Shown: positions 32,567 through 42,700 of the stretch, piece after piece | Layout of the letters: every line of letters starts with the position of its first letter | Numbering within the stretch: the stretch's first letter is position 1 | NCBI RefSeq assembly: GCF_009727055.1 | Contig: NC_052349.1 | Span: forward strand, 31,512,193-31,576,192 | DNA: 64,000 nucleotides | Direction: 5' to 3' | Origin: Benincasa hispida | Lineage: Eukaryota; Streptophyta; Magnoliopsida; Cucurbitales; Cucurbitaceae | Notes under the pieces: model-generated | What the model was told of the DNA's origin: nothing | Databases searched by the model: none | The model's input: only the letters and a program-made list of their open reading frames with translations | Position numbers and translations under genes: made by a program

Positions 32567-34740
32567 ATGAGAGTTAAATATAAGCTTGACTTTGAAGCCC
32601 CTCCACCGTACATACAGAATGACAGTGATGTTTACTTCCTTCTTTGCCGAGACGATCTTTCTAGAGTTCAGCTAAGAGTTCAACTATATGTAACGCTAAA
32701 ATCATACCACGACGAAAATGTGAATATGAGTCATGATGGTATAGGTGTAGACAAACAATAAGAGGCATCATATGAGCTTAATTGAGAAGAGGGTGATATT
32801 CCATTGTCTATGAACACTCAACCATCAACATTATTAATAGACAATGACAGCATTCGTGTAGTGGACTTGGAAAGAGAAACTCAATGTAATAGACCTGTGC
32901 TTGGTAATGAGAGATCAGCAGGCTTGAATTTTATGGATTGTGATACTTCAGAAGAGTGTGATCCTTTCGTGGTTGATAATGAAATATCAGTAGGATTGAA
33001 TTCTATGGACTGTGGTCCTTCAGAGGTGCATAGATCTGCAGTGGCTGTTACTGAGAGATTAGCAGGATTGAATTCCATGTCTTCATGACGTAGAGGAGAA
33101 TTGATTATGTCTGGCACCTCTTCATCCGAGACAGATGTTGAAGTTGGTCAAATTTTTTTGAGTAAGAGTGATTGAAAAATGAGATTGTCTATTCTGTGCA
33201 TAAACAATAATTTTGAATATAAGGTAAGGAAGTCAACTAAGTCTTTGTTTACTGTTAAATGTATAGAGGATAATTGTAAGTAGAGCTTTCGTGCAGTTAA
33301 AATTCCAGGGTGTGATATATTTAAGATCACGAAGTATATGCGGTCGCACACATGTTCTATTGGAATTTTAAATCATGACCATAGACAAGTAACGCTGCGG
33401 CAGTTAGTGAACTAATCAAAGACAAGTTTACAGGCATAGGACATGTTTATAAAACTCGTCACATCGTTGAGGATATGAGGAAGTACGGCGTAAACATAAG
33501 TTACGATAAGGCGTGGTGTGCAAGGGAAACCGCTTATGCTCTCGCCAGGGGTACTCCAGAAGAGTCGTACGCTGTTTTACATGCATATGGTAAAGCGTTA
33601 AAGATGGAGAATCCAGGTACAAGGTTTGAAATCGAAAGTGAAAATGATGTCCATTTCAAGTACATGTTTATGGCATTAGAACCTTGTATTAAAGATTTTT
33701 AAGTTGTCGGCCTGTGATAATTGTTGATGGATCGCATCTGAAAGGAAAATACAAAGGGACCATGTTGATTGGCGACTCCATGGATGGCAATAACCAAGTT
33801 TACCCACTAGCATATGCCATAGTAGACAATGAAACTGATTGAGCTTGGAAGTGGTTTATGTCAAATTTGAAGTGTGCTAACTTGGTGTTCGTGTCCGATC
33901 GAGCGGTATCTATTGGCAATGCCATTTGTGCATTTTTCCCACAACATTTCATGGATTGTGCACCTACCACTTAGAAAATAATATTCTTTCCAACTTTAAG
34001 GACAACACAATTGTTGGGATGTTCAAGGATGCAGTCAGGGTATTTCGCATGTCAGAGTTCCAAGCACACTGGGACCAACTATGTACTTTTCGAAATGGTG
34101 CAGTATCGAAATATTTGGAGGATATTGGTCTTGAAAGGTGGGCGCGTGTTTACCAAACAGAACGAAGATATGATAACATGACGTCCAATAGTGCAAAGTG
34201 TTTCAATTCATTGATCAAAGAATATCGACAACTTCTCATAATGTGCTTGTTGGAACATGTTCGAGGCCTCATCCAGTCATGGTTTTATGAATAGAGAAAT
34301 TATTGGGCATCTTCAACGACGTCACACTCGGACTACTGTGAAAATCGATTAGCAACTGAGTATGACAAGGGCAGACAATATCGAGTTGAGCCGATTGATT
34401 GTTACAGGATCCATGTGCGGGACAATTGATTGGATGATATTGTGAACCTCTATACGAAGGAATGCACATGCAAGGAATTTGACTCACTCGGTATCCCATG
34501 TTCGCATGCAATCGTAGCTGTGCGAGAACGAAACATCCCCATCCATGGTTTGTGCAGTCCATTCTATAACGTTGACTCCTTCATGGCTGCTTATGCAGAG
34601 CCCGTAAATCCACTCGGTTACATATCTTAATGGAAGAGACCTTCAGGAAATGTGGAAAAACATATTGCACCTCCTAAAAGAGTGGTACAAGTCAAGCGAC
34701 GAAGAGTAAAAAGAATACCATCAAGAGGAGAAAAATGAAG
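32567..34740 (+). pseudogene. MULE transposase (MURA-type), broken
   Basis: Fragments in several frames together cover a Mutator-type transposase. They include an N-terminal region (YKLDFEAPPPYIQNDSDVYF), a DNA-binding zinc region (FKITKYMRSHTCSIGILNHD), and the DDE transposase: RPVIIVDGSHLKGKYKGTML holds the first Asp, then LAYAIVDNETD*AWKWFMSN, LVFVSDRAVSIG with the second Asp, and CTYHLENNI with the likely Glu. Next come ERRYDNMTSNSAKCFNSLIK and a SWIM zinc finger CTCKEFDSLGIPCSHAIVA (~34460), with a possible CCHC knuckle CGRCGNYEYNRQNC. A stop follows ETD near 33838 and frames shift several times, so the protein is dead. The order matches intact plant MULEs. Confidence 0.85.
32915..33080 (+). 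repeat. Three ~72-bp repeats in the MULE ORF
   Basis: SAGLNFMDCDTSEE, SVGLNSMDCGPSEV and LAGLNSMSS recur every ~24 codons. The copies diverge more in DNA than the other arrays here. They lie in the acidic linker before the zinc-binding region of the broken transposase. Confidence 0.7.
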
Positions 34741-35009
34741 ACAAATAAAATGTGGTAGGTGTGGGAACTATGAGTATAATCGGCAAAATTGCAGTGAACT
34801 ACTCACATCCGGGCGACCTACTGATTCTAATCCAAATGATTCAAATGTCGGTTGATTGTAATTGTCTATGTGCCACCTGTGTTTGTAATTGTCTATGTAA
34901 TTGTCTATGTGGCACTTGTCTATTCACGAATCCTCAAAACTGTAACTTTCTATGTGCCACTTTAATCCTCAAAACTGTAATTTTCTATATGCCATTTATC
35001 TATTCACAA

Positions 35010-36200
35010 ATCTCTTCAAATGTATCGCTTATCTCGCTCTCCCTTTTATAAGGTTAATTAAATTGTCGGCTATTCGTGAACAATTCTGGAAACGTCTCGC
35101 TCTCGCTAATCTCGCTCTAGCTAATCTCACTATCACTTGGAATCCCTTTTAAAATTTCTCGCTTATAAGTTTGATTACTAAAGTTTGTCTATTCATGAAT
35201 CTCTTCAGATGTCTCGCTTATCTCGCTCTCCCTTTTATAAGTGTAATTAAGTTGTTAGTTATTCGTGAACAATTCTGGAAACGTCTTGCTCTCACCAATC
35301 TCGCTCTCTCTAATCTCGCTCTAGCTAATCTCGCTATCACTTAGAATCCCTTTTAAAATATCTCGCTTATAAGTTTGATTACTAAAGTTTGTCTATTCAT
35401 GAATCTCTTCAGATGTCTTGCTTATCTTGTTCTCCCTTTTATAAGTGTAATTAAATTGTTGGCTATTCGTGAACAATTCTGGAAATGTCTCGCTCTCGCC
35501 CATTTCGCTCTCGCCAATCTTGCTCTCGCCAATCTCGCTCTCGCTAATCTTGCTCTAGCTAATCTTGCTATCACTTGGAATCCCTTTTAAACTGTCTCGC
35601 TTATAAGTTTGATTTCTAAAGTTTGTCTATTCATGAATCTCTTCAGATGTCTCGTTTATCTCGCTCTCCCTTTTATAAGTGTAATTAAATTGTTGGCTAT
35701 TCGTGAACCATTCTAGAAACGTCTCGTTCTCGTGAATCTCGCTCTCGCTAATCTCGCTATCACTTGGAATCCCTTTTAAAATGTCTCGCTTATAAGTTTG
35801 ATTACTAAAGTTTGTCTATTCATGAATATCTTCAGATGCCTCACTTATTTCGCTCTTCCTCTTATAAGTTTAATTTAACTTGTTGGCTATTCATGAATGA
35901 ATCTTCTATACTCATGGTAGTTCTACACTAACAATTTAAATAACATGTTAGTAAAATTACATCAATAATATACATGTGCGTCAATAATATGGAGTGTTCA
36001 TCCACAATTGACATGCCAATTGCATCATATAATCAGTCATTTTATTCTGAGTTATTACAGACGGGGCACTACCAGTCGCCAATCTTGCTCTCGCCCATCT
36101 CGCTTTCGCTCGTCTTGCTCTAGCCCATCTCACTTTCGCTCGTCTCACTCTATCCCATCTCGCTTTTGCCCGTCTCGCTCTAGCCCATCTTGCTATCGCA
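35010..36200 (+). repeat. TC-rich complex tandem repeats in the MULE
   Basis: A unit of roughly 190-230 bp (TCTCGCTTATCTCGCTCTCC, CTATTCGTGAACAATTCTGG, TATCACTTGGAATCCCTTTT) occurs four to five times from about 35010 to 35900. Each unit contains a variable number of ~15-bp subrepeats of the tctcgctctcgccaa type. A related array of ctcgtctcgctctagcccat units follows at 36075-36200. Confidence 0.85.
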
Positions 36201-36654
36201 AAACTCGTCCACTACCTTGTCTGACTCTAACTATATCTTCTTCGTCCTCAACCAATGTAGAACACATCGAAACCCAAAATAAAAAATAGACGTGACCGAT
36301 TAGACCCCGAAACCAGTTATGAACGTGACGACCGATCAAACGAAACCAACCTAAACAGACGCAACACAACATGGAAGACAAAAATTAAATTCACTAACCC
36401 AGTAGAGAACTTCGATTACAGCAGTAGATGGACGATGGTTTTGCAGAGCGAGGTTGAACGACACTTGCACAATAATTTTGAGCGGAGTGGAACGACCGTT
36501 GAGTTTAAGCACACGAGTATCGTATAGACTAGAGAGGCATTTTTGTAATCTCATATCATGATGATGTAAGCGAAGGGTCAATTGACATTATTTTTTAAAA
36601 ATGAGTCATTTGACATTTTGGACCAAAAACTTGGGTCATCCGTACAAATTTCCC

Positions 36655-36925
36655 AAAGAAGGAAGAGACTATGACTTATGTACTGTTTAGATGTCATAGA
36701 GCTACAGTAATTTGGTCCTCTCTATTTTGTGACTTTTGGCCTTTTGATCCAAAGCATAAGAACATTTTAGACATCTAGACTCAGCTTGTCGGGCTTCTAA
36801 ATGATGTTGAGCTAGCGCGGGCTTGTATTATGGCATGGGTTATTTAGGGGATAGAAATAAATCTGTGTAATCAACAACTTGTTGCATATGAGGAAAATAG
36901 ATGTCACTGGATTATAGAATATGCT
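36655..36925 (+). pseudogene. LINE zf-RVT segment after the MULE
   Basis: The first 9 bp are the right copy of the target duplication. Reading on from 31682 across one copy gives PVCRKKEETMTYVLFRCHRA and TVIWSSLFCDFWPFDPKH, the zf-RVT zinc domain (C..C...H...C...H pattern) of plant L1 elements. Then ARACIMAWVI*GIEI follows, where the stop replaces the usual Trp. Two in-frame TAG stops occur but no frameshift. Confidence 0.85.
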
Positions 36926-37269
36926 TGTTGGAATGTCTTGAATTTGTTATTTGGCAATTCGAACGACCTAGTGGAGATTCGTGTGCAATGCTTCTAAAAC
37001 TTAAGTTAAATTCGTATTTGACATATCTAATTATTTATGGTTATTTACGATTATGACTCTAGGGTTTAAGAGGAGTGCATTATATAAACTCTAATCTTAG
37101 AGAGACCATTTATTTTATACTTTGTAACCTTCTCTCTAATAAAATTGTTCTCCTTCTGCTGCACAGATGTAGTTATCACACTGTTAGTGAACGTATGTCG
37201 ATTCTCTATTTTTTTTTTTTATCTTTCTTTTTGTATTTCTTAATTGTCAATTTCATACCAATGTTATTG
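36926..37269 (+). mobile_element. 344-bp LTR-like insertion in the LINE, with 5-bp duplication
   Basis: It starts TGTTGGAATGTC and is flanked by ATGCT on both sides (36921-36925 and 37270-37274). Inside are TATATAA at about 37081 and AATAAAA near 37137, as in a small LTR with promoter and polyadenylation signal. Its right end (GTTATTG) is not the usual CA, so solo LTR is an inference. Removing it with one ATGCT restores the LINE frame. Confidence 0.6.
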
Positions 37270-37830
37270 ATGCTGGTGCCGATCTTCAGGAGCAAACCAT
37301 TATACCACCAATGCACCCCCCAACCTATGATATCTCAGAGAGTGAATCGAGTATACTACATGTGGATGCAACATGTAAAGTGGGATCCTCTATGTTTGGT
37401 TTTGGTGGGGTTATTGGGTCCATTAAGGGATTTATAATGGTCTCTCTTTACATGGTTAGAGTAATTTGTCTCTGAATCCTACACGTGCTGAAGCCCTTGC
37501 TATCTATGAGGAGATTGGCGGCAAGATTGGATTTGCCTCGCATACTCGTGCTGCCAAATACTCTTAGTTGTAATTCAGATGATCAGCGACATAATGGATG
37601 TTCTGTAGCAGTTATAAAGATCGTAACTTCTTTCTGTTCCATTACTTTCCAACATGTGCCTCAATCCAACCGAACTCGTTCAATTCTATCGAAAGGAAAA
37701 CCATTGAGTCGAGCTTATGGGTCAAATACCCTGCAATCTTGACAACTCCTATGCTGATACCACCAACATTGCACGTGTTCCAAGTAGATGTTAGGTCATA
37801 GGTTCAATAAGTAGTCTCATCGTGCCACCT
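37270..37830 (+). pseudogene. LINE C-terminal RNase H-like segment
   Basis: Continuing the frame from EYA gives GADLQEQTIIPPMHPPTYDI then SILHVDATCKVGSSMFGFGG and VIGSIKGFIM, the start of the plant LINE-associated RNase H-like (RVT_3) domain. After a frameshift, NPTRAEALAIYEEI continues it. The 3' end and poly(A) tail were not located precisely. Confidence 0.75.
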
Positions 37831-39351
37831 CAAGGGTAAACGATATTTTGTGTACTTAGCCGAACTAAATAATGAGTGACCTAAGTGTATCTGACTCAAC
37901 ACAACATTGGTATAAAATTTTTTATAAATTAATTCAGATCGGTGTGTGATAATAATGAATGACCTAACGAGATCCGCGTGCTAACCATGTGTATTATTAA
38001 TAAGAGACTTTAATATATAAGTTGCAGAATGACACTATCATCAAAATAGTAATTACTCTTTCGTAAAAAGAAAAAGAAAAAAAAAAGTGAAATGTATACA
38101 TTTAATTAGGATTAAAATATAGCTATAATTCCTAATGTTTATCCCAATTTTCAATTTGCCCCTAAAAGCTTAAAAGTTAGAACTTGTGATATGACTTCTC
38201 ATTATCCTAATCCTTTTATCTTCTAAAAAAATGTGGCCTTTTTCTTATTCCCAAAAGATAAAGCGGACTTTTTTTCTTTAGACTGTCCACAGTTTTAAAT
38301 GTTTCAAATTTTCAAACAATATATTCTTCCATTTTCCAGCATTTTTCTTTGTCTAGAACAATTAGATAATTTTTTTTGTCTTCAGCTCAAATTCTAATAA
38401 CCATAAGAATTGAATTTAAAACTTATTAAAATTTTGAGGGACTAAAATAAAATTTTAAAATTTCAAGAACCAAACAAAAAATTTAGTACAAACTATACTA
38501 AGAGGCTGAAATTATATTTTAAGATTTAAGTGTCCAATTGCTACCACTAAGTAAAAGATTGGCCACATTAAATATTGTTTATTAAAAAAAAAAAAAAAAA
38601 TTAAAGGTCACATTAAAATATTGTTGTGGATAATATGAGCTTGTGAAATTTATTAAGAGAGCTCATGGTTTTTTCAACTCAGGCTTATGAGTGACAGCAA
38701 CATTTACCTACCAATATTTAATTTACTATAAAGTTCACTACCATAATGGCTCATCTTTTCATCATTATTGGAGCATTTTTTTTGGTCAAGATGGTGTTGA
38801 AAATAACCGATTAGTGGGGGTAACAATCCACCAAAATTAGAAAATAATTCCTCTAAATAATTTTTCTTTTAAAAAATAGATCGCTCTTCATATAGTAGTT
38901 TCATATAACACGTGTGTTGCACGTATAATACTAATAATATTCACATTATATATAAACAAATTTGTAAGCAATCTTTGAACTTAACGTTGTTTTTATCCAT
39001 TGAACTATGTCGAGTTAATTGGTTTTCTAAAAACTACTCACGGGTTAAATTTAATATAAAATATATGGTGTAATAGAATATTTAAATTAAACAAAAATTT
39101 TGATTTATTTATTTTTTTTTAAATTCTATTTTGAATTGTTTGCATAGCTATGTGCCCTTTATACGGTATTGATCCTTATTATTTCAGTTAGGGTTATTAT
39201 TAAACATATCTAGATTAATAAAAAATTATATTACTTTTTATATTCACCCTTAATAATTAAATTAAATTAGAGTTTTAAAAATATATCACATATTAAAAAT
39301 GATAAAAGGTTGACATTTATAGTATAATTTGACTAGTTAAAGGATTGTATG
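37831..39351. other. AT-rich intergenic DNA between LINE and second MULE
   Basis: No gene is seen. An A-rich run at 38066-38088 could be a LINE tail, but no matching target duplication was found. The remainder is low-complexity. Confidence 0.4.
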
Positions 39352-42073
39352 GGAAAATTGTCTAAAATAACCTCCTTTACTTTTCCCATTTTAAATATTG
39401 CACGCTTTTTGAATACTCGTTAGAATGGTTTTTCTTGGGTGAGATTGGGCATGAGATTGTGTTAGTTTTTTGAACGTTTGAATATCAAATTTGATTGATG
39501 GGAAAAGAATTTTATGAATATATCCTCAGTAGTAAAAATATTATTATATTATTATAATATCTCATTTCTTGAAAAGCCTAACAATTGGCTTGCTCAACAA
39601 GTTTTTTAAACAAGTTACCCAAAAATTTTCCTAGTGTTTGGAAGTTCTCAAACACTTACGTCTCATCTTTTTGCATACAATCAAGAAAAACAAGGTATAT
39701 ATATCGATATTGTCTTTTGTAAATGTGTTTTAGTTGTTATTTGCATACTATTGAGCTCAATAATTTATGTTTTTGTGGTTGTATATCTAATCTCAGTAGA
39801 AATTCAGTAATCTCGGTCGTGATTAAGTATATTTACCTCGAGATGTAGTGTAGAGTTTGAAATCTCAGGCGAGATATTTATATAGATGCACCGAGATTAC
39901 GCATTCTCCCCGAGATTTTAAATGATTTTATTAACTTTTTGTACTTGTGTATGATTTTTTTCAAGGATGACTCATATATTTGTTTGTTTTAGGGGTGAAT
40001 GGAAGGATGATGAGAAAAAATATATAGGGTTGTTAATTGAAAAGGTGATTGTCGACATCGGAATAAAGTACGAGGAGTTTTTACGAAAAATATATAGAAT
40101 TAGTGGGATAAATTCCGTTAAGTTTGAATTGGTTATAAGATGTTTGTATAATGTTAGGTTGAATGTATTTGCTTTTGTGATCAAAATCAAGAAGATTTTC
40201 ATTTTTTCTTAACTGGTGACAATGTGTCTCAAGTGGCTCTTTTAGTATCAAAGTTACCCGTAGTAATCCATAAATCTAGGAGAACGGTACTGTCATATCC
40301 AGTTCAAATGAAAAAAAATATTCTATCATTCGCATCTGAACTTGAGTTTATTCTTGAATACAATATGGGTTCCAATGTGGTGCATTATTATGTCCATTGA
40401 ATAATAATGCATGTCTGTTAAATTTGGGAGACGCAGGGAATATATGGACCTATTTGAGGATGTTGTTAACGATGAGTTTGTATATGAAGTGATCATGTTA
40501 GTGGATTCTACTGTCGATGTTAATGTGGAGGATATAGATATATCTGAGGCGCTTATTAATGCTAATCATGTAGACTCGATGAATGACTAGAACTCGATGA
40601 CTACAAAGATAGAATCAATGTTGAATGTAGAATCAAGGGTTGGCAGAGAACTGTTTGGTGATAGTAACCCGATGAGTGATGATGAGTAGTCTATGGATTC
40701 AGTAGCAAGTGGTGAACCCTGTGTCAACCATAACAAGAGGAAGCATATTGACAATTTAATAGCGAGCACCATTGTCATCTCATCCGAGTCTACTATAGAA
40801 GATGTCCATGTTGGTAATATGTTTTTAAGCAAAAAAGATCTGGTTAAGAAACTATCTATCTTTGACATTAGGAAGAACTCCCAGTATCGTTTCGATAGAT
40901 CTACTAAAAAAGTATATATTTTAAGATGCGTAGAATCGTCTTGCTAATGGAAGGTCAGAGGCATTAAAATGAAAGAATTTGAAATGTTCAAAATTATTAA
41001 ATATGTTAGCCCATACATGCCAGAAGATATTAAGAAAATATGATCATAAACAAGCTAAGAGTTGGGTTATAGTTTAACTAGTTAAGTCGAGATACTAGGA
41101 TGTTAGTCGTGGTTATAAACCGAAGGAAATCATTCAATACTTTCGCAAGGAGTACGGGATCATTAGTTACCAGAGGGCGTAGCAGGCTAGGGAAATTGCA
41201 TTATCCTTAATGAGAGGGTTCCCTAGAGAGTTATTCTGTTTATTACCACAGTATGGGGAAGTGCTGAAGACTTCCAATCCTAGTACCCAATATGAGTTGG
41301 AGATTGATCCTAATAGGTATTTTAAGTACATGTATATGACACTTGGGGCTACGATCAGAGGTTTTCTAAACTGCATCAGGCCAGTCATTGTGGTTGATGT
41401 TGCACACATATAAAGGAAGTATAAGGGTATTATAAGTTCTTGGGAACGATATGGGCCACATTTACCCCGAGATCGTATACAAAATGCCGAAAACTCAATG
41501 ATCATCTACCCAATCTTGAGACACATTCAAACGATATTGGGCCCACTTCATCAAACCTTGACCGAGATTCAAACATATTTCAATCAAAATAAGATGAAGT
41601 ATCCAAAAAATCATCAACAACATACAACAAACATAAAAATGGACAAAATATTGAAAGAAAGATAATATCCAACATAGATTTTTCACATATTTTAGATAGA
41701 CTCTAAAACCCTAACCAAACTCTAATTTAAGATGAAACCATAGACTAAATGAACAAAATAGTGAAATACCTCTATAATAAGGAAGCTTCAAGATGCAAAT
41801 AATCATGGAGAAAGAAACTTTCAAAGCGAAAGCAAGGATATCTCGGACGAGGTGAGGAGTTGGAATGTTTCCGTGTATATGAAGGATTTTTTTAAAGTAG
41901 GGGTATTTTTGTCCTTTTAAACGATTGGATAATTTGAATTCATAACGTTTCAAATTCAATATCGGGCCCGATCTTGCCCGAGAAGGTCCGAGAAAAATCA
42001 TTCTAACGAGTATTCAGAAAGCCTGCTATGTTTGAAGTGTGAAAAATAAAGGGGTTATTTTGGACAATTTTCC
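39352..42073. mobile_element. Second Mutator-like element, 2,722 bp, internally deleted
   Basis: Terminal inverted repeats begin GGAAAATTGTCTAAAATAAC (left) and GGAAAATTGTCCAAAATAAC (right, inverted) and can be followed for about 85 bp, including CTGAATACTCGTTAGAATG. Flanks GATTGTATG (39343-39351) and GATTATATG (42074-42082) are a 9-bp duplication with one mismatch. It contains only the N-terminal half of a transposase. Confidence 0.88.
39967..41420 (+). pseudogene. Truncated MULE transposase
   Basis: The first part MTHIFVCFRGEWKDDEKKYI matches the N-terminal region of plant MULE transposases. Then come VGNMFLSKKDLVKKLSIFDI and RFDRSTKKVYILRCVESSC*, the MuDR DNA-binding zinc region, and further on PSTQYELEIDPNRYFKYMYM and RPVIVVDVAHI*RKYKG, where the transposase core begins. 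The His of the usual DGSHLKG motif remains but the sequence then breaks off. The rest of the DDE core and the SWIM finger are missing, so the internal deletion removed catalysis. Several stops and frameshifts are also present. It is a different family from the MULE at 31.7 kb. Confidence 0.78.
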
Positions 42074-42082
42074 GATTATATG

Positions 42083-42700
42083 ACCAACATTTTAAATTTC
42101 ATCGGTAAGAAGTCAATAAAGTAAAATAATTTCTTTAATAATGGTTGTGGCTAGTGCTTAGTATAAACTAACATTTCAAATATGTATAAGTATTAGGCAT
42201 TCGGGCTTCTTAATTTATTATTGAAAGTAAAAACTATTTTAATAGTATTTAAAAACTATTTTAATACTATTAATGCTAAAGATGAATCTATTAAATATTA
42301 ATTTATAGGTAGATTTAAGAGATAATATACCATGAGAAATGTTGGGTTATAATGATATTTACTTGTACTCTAAATTTTTTCATTGTTCATCGCTCAAATT
42401 ATACTAACTTCCAATCCATCACTAAAATTGGTATTTGAAATCGTTCACCATCCAATCTATTAAAAAAAAAAAAAAAAAAAAATTCAAAATTAGTTGCTTC
42501 GAATGAATTTTATGGAAACGAGTTTTCATATTTTATTATATTGCTATTATATAAAACAAATTTAAAAGAATAAAAATTAGTTAAAATAAATTTGGTGGAG
42601 ATCATGTAATCTTTGAAAATCAAATGAACATTATTGAGATGTGTCGATGACAAAATCTAGACAAGAAAACTCATCTAACTTTCACGTGGCCTCAACAGTA
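42083..42700. other. AT-rich spacer, no gene seen
   Basis: Contains an 18-20 bp A run near 42463. No ORF or repeat end was recognised. Confidence 0.4.

Larger units (their letters stand above)
31692..36654. mobile_element. Mutator-like element (MULE), 4,963 bp, inserted in a LINE
   Basis: Terminal inverted repeats begin GGGAAATTTGTACGGATGAC at both ends and stay about 90% alike for roughly 110 bp, with weaker similarity further in. A perfect 9-bp duplication flanks it. The interior holds a broken MURA-type transposase (32567-34740), a GA-rich array near the left end (32160-32345) and TC-rich tandem repeats on the right (35010-36200). Boundaries are exact because the interrupted LINE frame resumes after one duplication copy. 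Confidence 0.93.

Noticed and set aside
35010..36200. Regular repeats that might suggest a CRISPR array
   Set aside because: Repeats are long, variable and directly adjacent without unique spacers, inside a plant transposon; CRISPR is not expected in a nuclear plant genome.
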